A DNA stretch of 64,000 bases from Sabellastarte sp. h YS-2021. Taxonomy: Eukaryota > Annelida > Polychaeta > Sabellida > Sabellidae. The stretch lies in the NCBI GenBank assembly GCA_964017235.1, contig OZ024938.1:50566332-50630331 (forward strand). Direction: 5' to 3'. Made by a program: the position numbers and the translations under genes. Below the pieces are notes generated by a model. That model did no database searches. It was not told the origin of the DNA and saw only the letters and a list, made by a program, of their open reading frames with translations. Positions 13,801 to 27,300 of the stretch are shown piece after piece. Position 1 is the stretch's first letter. Every line of letters begins with the position of its first letter.

Positions 13801-15548
13801 ATCTATTTTGGACAATTTTACAACAATATTTGGGTTAAATAATTTCTCTTCAGAGATGTAATACTTCAAGTGCGCTTAAAATATTCTTTTAATTTTTAAA
13901 ACATGTAAGAAATTAAATAAGGGTTTCAGATTCAAGAGATTATGACATATTTGACATCCCCCCTTTGAGGGGGAGCAGACCAGCCCCACACCCCGAAACT
14001 GAAATTTTTAATATCGCCCTTAAGGTCTTCAGACCAATGCAATTTCATTCTATGGTGAAAACTAAGTATCCTGTGAAAATTTGAGCAAGATTGGTCAGCT
14101 TTAAGGGGTGTTTTGGGCTGATCTACCATTTGACTATACCCTCGCTACCTGCACTCCCAATACATGTATTTTGTACTTAATATGTATTTCTTAAGCAATA
14201 CACTGCTTAATTCTCTCTTAGAGATGCCCACTCTAACACACCAGGTGGTTTATTGCCTTACATATGCTTTAGTTTGTAAATTCTGAGAACATCTTAACCC
14301 ACCCCCAACCGTGCCAATTACATGCCTCCTGGAGCCCATTTGTCACACCAATAATCATTGCTACACTGGATGTAATTCTGAAACCTATGCAATTAGATTT
14401 AGTATACACCAGCTGATTTTCTGGCCAAATTTCAGAATTATAGACCAATATTTGGTAGTGGTTTGTGCTGATTTGCATCTATTTTGGACAATTTTACAAC
14501 AATATTTGGGTTAAATAATTTCTCTTCAGAGATGTAATACTCCAAGTGCGCTTAAAATATTCTTTTAATTTTTAAAACATGTAAGAAATTAAATAAGGGT
14601 TTCAGATTCAAGAGATTATGACATATTTGACATCCCCCCTTTGAGGGGGAGCAGACCAGCCCCACACCCCAAAACTGAAATTTTTAATATCGCCCTTAAG
14701 GTCTTCAGACCAATGCAATTTCATTCTATGGTGAAAACTAAGTATCCTGTGAAAATTTGAGCAAGATTGGTCAGCTTTAAGGGGTGTTTTGGGCTGATCT
14801 ACCATTTGACTATACCCTCGCTACCTGCACTCCCAATACATGTATTTTGTACTTAATATGTATTTCTTAAGCAATACACTGCTTAATTCTCTCTTAGAGA
14901 TGCCCACTCTAACACACCAGGTGGTTTATTGCCTTACATATGCTTTAGTTTGTAAATTCTGAGAACATCTTAACCCACCCCCAACCACGCCAATTACATG
15001 CCTCCTGGAGCCCATTTGTCACACCAATAATCATTGCTACACTGGATGTAATTCTGAAACCTATGCAATTAGATTTAGTATACACCAGCTGATTTTCTGG
15101 CCAAATTTCAGAATTATAGACCAATATTTGGTAGTGGTTTGTGCTGATTTGCATCTATTTTGGACCATTTTACAACAATATTTGGGTTAAATAATTTCTC
15201 TTCAGAGATGTAATACTCCAAGTGCGCTTAAAATATTCTTTTAATTTTTAAAACATGTAAGAAATTAACTAAGGGTTTCAGATTCAAGAGATTATGACAT
15301 ATTTGACATCCCCCCTTTGAGGGGGAGCAGACCAGCCCCACACCCCGAAACTGAAATTTTTAATATCGCCCTTAAGGTCTTCAGACCAATGCAATTTCAT
15401 TCTATGGTGAAAACTAAGTATCCTGTGAAAATTTGAGCAAGATTGGTCAGCTTTAAGGGGTGTTTTGGGCTGATCTACCATTTGACTATACCCTCGCTAC
15501 CTGCACTCCCAATACATGTATTTTGTACTTAATATGTATTTCTTAAGC
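10141..15548. repeat. Tetramer higher-order block Y-A-A-A, two copies (2704-bp period)
   Basis: The four units at 10141-12844 recur at 12845-15548 with the same private markers in the same order: ctatggtaaaaac in the first unit, atacttcaag in the second (near 11158 and 13862), ccccaaaactg in the third (near 11966 and 14670), and ttaactaagg in the fourth (near 12562 and 15266). Four shared rare variants in fixed order at exactly 2704 bp are strong evidence of block duplication. Confidence 0.9.
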
Positions 15549-17576
15549 AATACACTGCTTAATTCTCTCTTAGAGATGCCCACTCTAACACACCAGATGG
15601 TTTATTGCCTTACATATGCTTTAGTTTGTAAATTCTGAGAACATCTTAACCCACCCCCAACCGTGCCAATTACATGCCTCCTGGAGCCCATTTGTCACAC
15701 CAATAATCATTGCTACACTGGATGTAATTCTGAAACCTATGCAATTAGATTTAGTATACACCAGCTGATTTTCTGGCTAAATTTCAGAATTATAGACCAA
15801 TATTTGGTAGTGGTTTGTGCTGATTTGCATCTATTTTGGACCATTTTACAACAATATTTGGGTTAAATAATTTCTCTTCAGAGATGTAATACTCCAAGTG
15901 CGCTTAAAATATTCTTTTAATTTTTAAAACATGTAAGAAATTAACTAAGGGTTTCAGATTCAAGAGATTATGACATATTTGACATCCCCCCTTTGAGGGG
16001 GAGCAGACCAGCCCCACACCCCGAAACTGAAATTTTTAATATCGCCCTTAAGGTCTTCAGACCAATGCAATTTCATTCTATGGTGAAAACTAAGTATCCT
16101 GTGAAAATTTGAGCAAGATTGGTCAGCTTTAAGGGGTGTTTTGGGCTGATCTACCATTTGACTATACCCTCGCTACCTGCACTCCCAATACATGTATTTT
16201 GTACTTAATATGTATTTCTTAAGCAATACACTGCTTAATTCTCTCTTAGAGATGCCCACTCTAACACACCAGATGGTTTATTGCCTTACATATGCTTTAG
16301 TTTGTAAATTCTGAGAACATCTTAACCCACCCCCAACCGTGCCAATTACATGCCTCCTGGAGCCCATTTGTCACACCAATAATCATTGCTACACTGGATG
16401 TAATTCTGAAACCTATGCAATTAGATTTAGTATACACCAGCTGATTTTCTGGCCAAATTTCAGAATTATAGACCAATATTTGGTAGTGGTTTGTGCTGAT
16501 TTGCATCTATTTTGGACCATTTTACAACAATATTTGGGTTAAATAATTTCTCTTCAGAGATGTAATACTCCAAGTGCGCTTAAAATATTCTTTTAATTTT
16601 TAAAACATGTAAGAAATTAAATAAGGGTTTCAGATTCAAGAGATTATGACATATTTGACATCCCCCCTTTGAGGGGGAGCAGACCAGCCCCACACCCCGA
16701 AACTGAAATTTTTAATATCGCCCTTAAGGTCTTCAGACCAATGCAATTTCATTCTATGGTGAAAACTAAGTATCCTGTGAAAATTTGAGCAAGATTGGTC
16801 AGCTTTAAGGGGTGTTTTGGGCTGATCTACCATTTGACTATACCCTCGCTACCTGCACTCCCAATACATGTATTTTGTACTTAATATGTATTTCTTAAGC
16901 AATACACTGCTTAATTCTCTCTTAGAGATGCCCACTCTAACACACCAGATGGTTTATTGCCTTACATATGCTTTAGTTTGTAAATTCTGAGAACATCTTA
17001 ACCCACCCCCAACCGTGCCAATTACATGCCTCCTGGAGCCCATTTGTCACACCAATAATCATTGCTACACTGGATGTAATTCTGAAACCTATGCAATTAG
17101 ATTTAGTATACACCAGCTGATTTTCTGGCCAAATTTCAGAATTATAGACCAATATTTGGTAGTGGTTTGTGCTGATTTGCATCTATTTTGGACAATTTTA
17201 CAACAATATTTGGGTTAAATAATTTCTCTTCAGAGATGTAATACTCCAAGTGCGCTTAAAATATTCTTTTAATTTTTAAAACATGTAAGAAATTAAATAA
17301 GGGTTTCAGATTCAAGAGATTATGACATATTTGACATCCCCCCTTTGAGGGGGAGCAGACCAGCCCCACACCCCGAAACTGAAATTTTTAATATCGCCCT
17401 TAAGGTCTTCAGACCAATGCAATTTCATTCTATGGTAAAAACTAAGTATCCTGTGAAAATTTGAGCAAGATTGGTCAGCTTTAAGGGGTGTTTTGGGCTG
17501 ATCTACCATTTGACTATACCCTCGCTACCTGCACTCCCAATACATGTATTTTGTACTTAATATGTATTTCTTAAGC
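15549..17576. repeat. Satellite monomers of subtypes A, A, Y between two higher-order blocks
   Basis: Three units. The first (15549-16224) shares ttaactaagg with the end of the preceding tetramer and has a private ctggctaaat near 15774. The second (16225-16900) is a plain A unit. The third (16901-17576) is a Y unit that combines ctatggtaaaaac with ggacaatttt and with gtacttaat, a combination not seen in the earlier Y units. This reads as a reshuffled stretch. Nothing but satellite is present. Confidence 0.8.
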
Positions 17577-19604
17577 AATACACTGCTTAATTCTCTCTTA
17601 GAGATGCCCACTCTAACACACCAGGTGGTTTATTGCCTTACATATGCTTTAGTTTGTAAATTCTGAGAACATCTTAACCCACCCCCAACCACGCCAATTA
17701 CATGCCTCCTGGAGCCCATTTGTCACACCAATAATCATTGCTACACTGGATGTAATTCTGAAACCTATGCAATTAGATTTAGTATACACCAGCTGATTTT
17801 CTGGCCAAATTTCAGAATTATAGACCAATATTTGGTAGTGGTTTGTGCTGATTTGCATCTATTTTGGACCATTTTACAACAATATTTGGGTTAAATAATT
17901 TCTCTTCAGAGATGTAATACTCCAAGTGCGCTTAAAATATTCTTTTAATTTTTAAAACATGTAAGAAATTAAATAAGGGTTTCAGATTCAAGAGATTATG
18001 ACATATTTGACATCCCCCCTTTGAGGGGGAGCAGACCAGCCCCACACCCCGAAACTGGAATTTTTAATATCGCCTTTAAGGTCTTCAGACCAATGCAATT
18101 TCATTCTATGGTGAAAACTAAGTATCCTGTGAAAATTTGAGCAAGATTGGTCAGCTTTAAGGGGTGTTTTGGGCTGATCTACCATTTGACTATACCCTCG
18201 CTACCTGCACTCCCAATACATGTATTTTGTACTTAATATGTATTTCTTAAGCAATACACTGCTTAATTCTCTCTTAGAGATGCCCACTCTAACACACCAG
18301 GTGGTTTATTGCCTTACATATGCTTTAGTTTGTAAATTCTGAGAACATCTTAACCCACCCCCAACCGCGCCAATTACATGCCTCCTGGAGCCCATTTGTC
18401 ACACCAATAATCATTGCTACACTGGATGTAATTCTGAAACTTATGCAATGAGATTTAGTATACACCAGCTGATTTTCTGGCCAAATTTCAGAATTATAGA
18501 CCAATATTTGGTAGTGGTTTGTGCTGATTTGCATCTATTTTGGACCATTTTACAACAATATTTGGGTTAAATAATTTCTCTTCAGAGATGTAATACTCCA
18601 AGTGCGCTTAAAATATTCTTTTAATTTTTAAAACATGTAAGAAATTAAATAAGGGTTTCAGATTCAAGAGATTATGACATATTTGACATCCCCCCTTTGA
18701 GGGGGAGCAGACCAGCCCCACACCCCGAAACTGAAATTTTTAATATCGCCCTTAAGGTCTTCAGACCAATGCAATTTCATTCTATGGTGAAAACTAAGTA
18801 TCCTGTGAAAATTTGAGCAAGATTGGTCAGCTTTAAGGGGTGTTTTGGGCTGATCTACCATTTGACTATACCCTCGCTACCTGCACTCCCAATACATGTA
18901 TTTTGTACTTAATATGTATTTCTTAAGCAATACACTGCTTAATTCTCTCTTAGAGATGCCCACTCTAACACACCAGATGGTTTATTGCCTTACATATGCT
19001 TTAGTTTGTAAATTCTGAGAACATCTTAACCCACCCCCAACCGTGCCAATTACATGCCTCCTGGAGCCCATTTGTCACACCAATAATCATTGCTACACTG
19101 GATGTAATTCTGAAACCTATGCAATTAGATTTAGTATACACCAGCTGATTTTCTGGCCAAATTTCAGAATTATAGACCAATATTTGGTAGTGGTTTGTGC
19201 TGATTTGCATCTATTTTGGACCATTTTACAACAATATTTGGGTTAAATAATTTCTCTTCAGAGATGTAATACTCCAAGTGCGCTTAAAATATTCTTTTAA
19301 TTTTTAAAACATGTAAGAAATTAAATAAGGGTTTCAGATTCAAGAGATTATGACATATTTGACATCCCCCCTTTGAGGGGGAGCAGACCAGCCCCACACC
19401 CCGAAACTGAAATTTTTAATATCGCCCTTAAGGTCTTCAGACCAATGCAATTTCATTCTATGGTAAAAACTAAGTATCCTGTGAAAATTTGAGCAAGATT
19501 GGTCAGCTTTAAGGGGTGTTTTGGGCTGATCTACCATTTGACTATACCCTCGCTACCTGCACTCCCAATACATGTATTTTGTACTTAATATGTATTTCTT
19601 AAGC
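17577..19604. repeat. Third copy of the S-A*-Y trimer
   Basis: Units S (17577-18252), A* (18253-18928, with gaaacttatgcaatgag) and Y (18929-19604) repeat the trimer found at 6761-10816. The Y unit here reads gtacttaat near its end where the earlier Y units read ggacttaat, so this copy has exchanged sequence with neighbouring A units since the split. Confidence 0.82.
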
Positions 19605-22600
19605 AATACACTGCTTAATTCTCTCTTAGAGATGCCCACTCTAACACACCAGATGGTTTATTGCCTTACATATGCTTTAGTTTGTAAATTCTGAGAACAT
19701 CTTCACCCACCCCCAACCGTGCCAATTACATGCCTCCTGGAGCCCATTTGTCACACCAATAATCATTGCTACACTGGATGTAATTCTGAAACCTATGCAA
19801 TTAGATTTAGTATACACCAGCTGATTTTCTGGCCAAATTTCAGAATTATAGACCAATATTTGGTAGTGGTTTGTGCTGATTTGCATCTATTTTGGACAAT
19901 TTTACAACAATATTTGGGTTAAATAATTTCTCTTCAGAGATGTAATACTCCAAGTGCGCTTAAAATATTCTTTTAATTTTTAAAACATGTAAGAAATTAA
20001 ATAAGGGTTTCAGATTCAAGAGATTATGACATATTTGACATCCCCCCTTTGAGGGGGAGCAGACCAGCCCCACACCCCGAAACTGAAATTTTTAATATCG
20101 CCCTTAAGGTCTTCAGACCAATGCAATTTCATTCTATGGTGAAAACTAAGTATCCTGTGAAAATTTGAGCAAGATTGGTCAGCTTTAAGGGGTGTTTTGG
20201 GCTGATCTACCATTTGACTATACCCTCGCTACCTGCACTCCCAATACATGTATTTTGTACTTAATATGTATTTCTTAAGCAATACACTGCTTAATTCTCT
20301 CTTAGAGATGCCCACTCTAACACACCAGGTGGTTTATTGCCTTACATATGCTTTAGTTTGTAAATTCTGAGAACATCTTAACCCACCCCCAACCGTGCCA
20401 ATTACATGCCTCCTGGAGCCCATTTGTCACACCAATAATCATTGCTACACTGGATGTAATTCTGAAACCTATGCAATTAGATTTAGTATACACCAGCTGA
20501 TTTTCTGGCCAAATTTCAGAATTATAGACCAATATTTGGTAGTGGTTTGTGCTGATTTGCATCTATTTTGGACAATTTTACAACAATATTTGGGTTAAAT
20601 AATTTCTCTTCAGAGATGTAATACTCCAAGTGCGCTTAAAATATTCTTTTAATTTTTAAAACATGTAAGAAATTAAATAAGGGTTTCAGATTCAAGAGAT
20701 TATGACATATTTGACATCCCCCCTTTGAGGGGGAGCAGACCAGCCCCACACCCCGAAACTGAAAGTTTTAATATCGCCCTTAAGGTCTTCAGACCAATGC
20801 AATTTCATTCTATGGTGAAAACTAAGTATCCTGTGAAAATTTGAGCAAGATTGGTCAGCTTTAAGGGGTGTTTTGGGCTGATCTACCATTTGACTATACC
20901 CTCGCTACCTGCACTCCCAATACATGTATTTTGTACTTAATATGTATTTCTTAAGCAATACACTGCTTAATTCTCTCTTAGAGATGCCCACTCTAACACA
21001 CCAGGTGGTTTATTGCCTTACATATGCTTTAGTTTGTAAATTCTGAGAACATCTTAACCCACCCCCAACCGTGCCAATTACATGCCTCCTGGAGCCCATT
21101 TGTCACACCAATAATCATTGCTACACTGGATGTAATTCTGAAACCTATGCAATTAGATTTAGTATACACCAGCTGATTTTCTGGCCAAATTTCAGAATTA
21201 TAGACCAGTATTTGGTAGTGGTTTGTGCTGATTTGCATCTATTTTGGACCATTTTACAACAATATTTGGGTTAAATAATTTCTCTTCAGAGATGTAATGC
21301 TCCAAATGCGCTTAAAATATCCTTTTAATTTTTAAAACATGTAAGAAATTAAATAAGGGTTTCAGATTCAAGAGATTATGACATATTTGACATCCCCCCT
21401 TTGAGGGGGAGCAGACCAGCCCCACACCCCGAAACTGAAATTTTTAATATCGCCCTTAAACTTTTCAGACCAATGCAATTTCATTCTATGGTGAAAACTA
21501 AGTATCCTGTGAAAATTTGAGCAAGATTGGTCAACTTTAAGGGGTGTTTTGGGCTGATCTGCCATTTGACTATACCCTCGCTACCTGCACTCCCAATACA
21601 TGTATTTTGGACTTAATATGTATTTCTTAAGCAATACACTGCTTAATTCTCTCTTAGAGATGCCCACTCTAACACACCAGGTGGTTTATTGCCTTACATA
21701 TGCTTTAGTTTGTAAATTCTGAGAACATCTTAACCCACCCCCAACCACGCCAATTATATGCCTCCTGGAGCCCATTTGTCACACCAATAATCATTGCTAC
21801 ACTGGATGTAATTCTGAAACCTATGCAATTAGATTTAGTATACACCAGCTGATTTTCTGGCCAAATTTCAGAATTATAGACCAATATTTGGTAGTGGTTT
21901 GTGCTGATTTGCATCTATTTTGGACCATTTTACAACAATATTTGGGTTAAATAATTTCTCTTCAGAGATGTAATACTCCAAGTGCGCTTAAAATATTCTT
22001 TTAATTTTTAAAACATGTAAGAAATTAAATAAGGGTTTCAGATTCAAGAGATTATGACATATTTGACATCCCCCTTCTGAGGGGGAGCAGACCAGCCCCA
22101 CACCCCGAAACTGGAATTTTTAATATCGCCTTTAAGGTCTTCAGACCAATGCAATTTCATTCTATGGTGAAAACTAAGTATCCTGTGAAAATTTGAGCAA
22201 GATTGGTCAGCTTTAAGGGGTGTTTTGGGCTGATCTACCATTTGACTATACCCTCGCTACCTGCACTCCCAATACATGTATTTTGTACTTAATATGTATT
22301 TCTTAAGCAATACACTGCTTAATTCTCTCTTAGAGATGCCCACTCTAACACACCAGGTGGTTTATTGCCTTACATATGCTTTAGTTTGTAAATTCTGAGA
22401 ACATCTTAACCCACCCCCAACCGCGCCAATTACATGCCTCCTGGAGCCCATTTGTCACACCAATAATCATTGCTACACTGGATGTAATTCTGAAACTTAT
22501 GCAATTAGATTTAGTATACACCAGCTGATTTTCTGGCCAAATTTCAGAATTATAGACCAATATTTGGTAGTGGTTTGTGCTGATTTGCATCTATTTTGGA

Positions 22601-24336
22601 CCATTTTACAACAATATTTGGGTTAAATAATTTCTCTTCAGAGATGTAATACTCCAAGTGCGCTTAAAATATGCTTTTAATTTTTAAAACATGTAAGAAA
22701 TTAAATAAGGGTTTCAGATTCAAGAGATTATGACATATTTGACATCCCCCCTTTGAGGGGGAGCAGACCAGCCCCACACCCCGAAACTGAAATTTTTAAT
22801 ATCGCCCTTAAGGTCTTCAGACCAATGCAATTTCATTCTATGGTGAAAACTAAGTATCCTGTGAAAATTTGAGCAAGATTGGTCAGCTTTAAGGGGTGTT
22901 TTGGGCTGATCTACCATTTGACTATACCCTCGCTACCTGCACTCCCAATACATGTATTTTGTACTTAATATGTATTTCTTAAGCAATACACTGCTTAATT
23001 CTCTCTTAGAGATGCCCACTCTAACACACCAGATGGTTTATTGCCTTACATATGCTTTAGTTTGTAAATTCTGAGAACATCTTAACCCACCCCCAACCGT
23101 GCCAATTACATGCCTCCTGGAGCCCATTTGTCACACCAATAATCATTGCTACACTGGATGTAATTCTGAAACCTATGCAATTAGATTTAGTATACACCAG
23201 CTGATTTTCTGGCCAAATTTCAGAATTATAGACCAATATTTGGTAGTGGTTTGTGCTGATTTGCATCTATTTTGGACCATTTTACAACAATATTTGGGTT
23301 AAATAATTTCTCTTCAGAGATGTAATACTCCAAGTGCGCTTAAAATATTCTTTTAATTTTTAAAACATGTAAGAAATTAAATAAGGGTTTCAGATTCAAG
23401 AGATTATGACATATTTGACATCCCCCCTTTGAGGGGGAGCAGACCAGCCCCACACCCCGAAACTGAAATTTTTAATATCGCCCTTAAGGTCTTCAGACCA
23501 ATGCAATTTCATTCTATGGTGAAAACTAAGTATCCTGTGAAAATTTGAGCAAGATTGGTCAGCTTTAAGGGGTGTTTTGGGCTGATCTACCATTTGACTA
23601 TACCCTCGCTACCTGCACTCCCAATACATGTATTTTGTACTTAATATGTATTTCTTAAGCAATACACTGCTTAATTCTCTCTTAGAGATGCCCACTCTAA
23701 CACACCAGGTGGTTTATTGCCTTACATATGCTTTAGTTTGTAAATTCTGAGAACATCTTAACCCACCCCCAACCGTGCCAATTACATGCCTCCTGGAGCC
23801 CATTTGTCACACCAATAATCATTGCTACACTGGATGTAATTCTGAAACCTATGCAATTAGATTTAGTATACACCAGCTGATTTTCTGGCCAAATTTCAGA
23901 ATTATAGACCAATATTTGGTAGTGGTTTGTGCTGATTTGCATCTATTTTGGACCATTTTACAACAATATTTGGGTTAAATAATTTCTCTTCAGAGATGTA
24001 ATGCTCCAAATGCGCTTAAAATATCCTTTTAATTTTTAAAACATGTAAGAAATTAAATAAGGGTTTCAGATTCAAGAGATTATGACATATTTGACATCCC
24101 CCCTTTGAGGGGGAGCAGACCAGCCCCACACCCCAAAACTGAAATTTTTAATATCGCCCTTAAACTTTTCAGACCAATGCAATTTCATTCTATGGTGAAA
24201 ACTAAGTATCCTGTGAAAATTTGAGCAAGATTGGTCAACTTTAAGGGGTGTTTTGGGCTGATCTGCCATTTGACTATACCCTCGCTACCTGCACTCCCAA
24301 TACATGTATTTTGGACTTAATATGTATTTCTTAAGC
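19605..24336. repeat. Seven-monomer higher-order repeat, copy 1 of 3 (4732 bp)
   Basis: Order: A, A, E, S, A*, A, E. Markers in order: ccagatgg in unit 1, ccaggtgg in unit 2, accagtattt in unit 3 (near 21206), cccccttctgag with cgcctttaagg in unit 4 (near 22070), gaaacttatgcaattag in unit 5, ccagatgg in unit 6. Unit 7 is E-type with ccccaaaactg. Unit 2 also has a private gaaagtttta near 20761, and unit 4 has a private aattatatgcc near 21752. The next two copies follow directly with the same markers. Confidence 0.9.
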
Positions 24337-27300
24337 AATACACTGCTTAATTCTCTCTTAGAGATGCCCACTCTAACACACCAGATGGTTTATTGCCTTA
24401 CATATGCTTTAGTTTGTAAATTCTGAGAACATCTTAACCCACCCCCAACCGTGCCAATTACATGCCTCCTGGAGCCCATTTGTCACACCAATAATCATTG
24501 CTACACTGGATGTAATTCTGAAACCTATGCAATTAGATTTAGTATACACCAGCTGATTTTCTGGCCAAATTTCAGAATTATAGACCAATATTTGGTAGTG
24601 GTTTGTGCTGATTTGCATCTATTTTGGACAATTTTACAACAATATTTGGGTTAAATAATTTCTCTTCAGAGATGTAATACTCCAAGTGCGCTTAAAATAT
24701 TCTTTTAATTTTTAAAACATGTAAGAAATTAAATAAGGGTTTCAGATTCAAGAGATTATGACATATTTGACATCCCCCCTTTGAGGGGGAGCAGACCAGC
24801 CCCACACCCCGAAACTGAAATTTTTAATATCGCCCTTAAGGTCTTCAGACCAATGCAATTTCATTCTATGGTGAAAACTAAGTATCCTGTGAAAATTTGA
24901 GCAAGATTGGTCAGCTTTAAGGGGTGTTTTGGGCTGATCTACCATTTGACTATACCCTCGCTACCTGCACTCCCAATACATGTATTTTGTACTTAATATG
25001 TATTTCTTAAGCAATACACTGCTTAATTCTCTCTTAGAGATGCCCACTCTAACACACCAGGTGGTTTATTGCCTTACATATGCTTTAGTTTGTAAATTCT
25101 GAGAACATCTTAACCCACCCCCAACCGTGCCAATTACATGCCTCCTGGAGCCCATTTGTCACACCAATAATCATTGCTACACTGGATGTAATTCTGAAAC
25201 CTATGCAATTAGATTTAGTATACACCAGCTGATTTTCTGGCCAAATTTCAGAATTATAGACCAATATTTGGTAGTGGTTTGTGCTGATTTGCATCTATTT
25301 TGGACAATTTTACAACAATATTTGGGTTAAATAATTTCTCTTCAGAGATGTAATACTCCAAGTGCGCTTAAAATATTCTTTTAATTTTTAAAACATGTAA
25401 GAAATTAAATAAGGGTTTCAGATTCAAGAGATTATGACATATTTGACATCCCCCCTTTGAGGGGGAGCAGACCAGCCCCACACCCCGAAACTGAAATTTT
25501 TAATATCGCCCTTAAGGTCTTCAGACCAATGCAATTTCATTCTATGGTGAAAACTAAGTATCCTGTGAAAATTTGAGCAAGATTGGTCAGCTTTAAGGGG
25601 TGTTTTGGGCTGATCTACCATTTGACTATACCCTCGCTACCTGCACTCCCAATACATGTATTTTGTACTTAATATGTATTTCTTAAGCAATACACTGCTT
25701 AATTCTCTCTTAGAGATGCCCACTCTAACACACCAGGTGGTTTATTGCCTTACATATGCTTTAGTTTGTAAATTCTGAGAACATCTTAACCCACCCCCAA
25801 CCGTGCCAATTACATGCCTCCTGGAGCCCATTTGTCACACCAATAATCATTGCTACACTGGATGTAATTCTGAAACCTATGCAATTAGATTTAGTATACA
25901 CCAGCTGATTTTCTGGCCAAATTTCAGAATTATAGACCAGTATTTGGTAGTGGTTTGTGCTGATTTGCATCTATTTTGGACCATTTTACAACAATATTTG
26001 GGTTAAATAATTTCTCTTCAGAGATGTAATGCTCCAAATGCGCTTAAAATATCCTTTTAATTTTTAAAACATGTAAGAAATTAAATAAGGGTTTCAGATT
26101 CAAGAGATTATGACATATTTGACATCCCCCCTTTGAGGGGGAGCAGACCAGCCCCACACCCCGAAACTGAAATTTTTAATATCGCCCTTAAACTTTTCAG
26201 ACCAATGCAATTTCATTCTATGGTGAAAACTAAGTATCCTGTGAAAATTTGAGCAAGATTGGTCAACTTTAAGGGGTGTTTTGGGCTGATCTGCCATTTG
26301 ACTATACCCTCGCTACCTGCACTCCCAATACATGTATTTTGGACTTAATATGTATTTCTTAAGCAATACACTGCTTAATTCTCTCTTAGAGATGCCCACT
26401 CTAACACACCAGGTGGTTTATTGCCTTACATATGCTTTAGTTTGTAAATTCTGAGAACATCTTAACCCACCCCCAACCACGCCAATTACATGCCTCCTGG
26501 AGCCCATTTGTCACACCAATAATCATTGCTACACTGGATGTAATTCTGAAACCTATGCAATTAGATTTAGTATACACCAGCTGATTTTCTGGCCAAATTT
26601 CAGAATTATAGACCAATATTTGGTAGTGGTTTGTGCTGATTTGCATCTATTTTGGACCATTTTACAACAATATTTGGGTTAAATAATTTCTCTTCAGAGA
26701 TGTAATACTCCAAGTGCGCTTAAAATATTCTTTTAATTTTTAAAACATGTAAGAAATTAAATAAGGGTTTCAGATTCAAGAGATTATGACATATTTGACA
26801 TCCCCCTTCTGAGGGGGAGCAGACCAGCCCCACACCCCGAAACTGGAATTTTTAATATCGCCTTTAAGGTCTTCAGACCAATGCAATTTCATTCTATGGT
26901 GAAAACTAAGTATCCTGTGAAAATTTGAGCAAGATTGGTCAGCTTTAAGGGGTGTTTTGGGCTGATCTACCATTTGACTATACCCTCGCTACCTGCACTC
27001 CCAATACATGTATTTTGTACTTAATATGTATTTCTTAAGCAATACACTGCTTAATTCTCTCTTAGAGATGCCCACTCTAACACACCAGGTGGTTTATTGC
27101 CTTACATATGCTTTAGTTTGTAAATTCTGAGAACATCTTAACCCACCCCCAACCGCGCCAATTACATGCCTCCTGGAGCCCATTTGTCACACCAATAATC
27201 ATTGCTACACTGGATGTAATTCTGAAACTTATGCAATTAGATTTAGTATACACCAGCTGATTTTCTGGCCAAATTTCAGAATTATAGACCAATATTTGGT

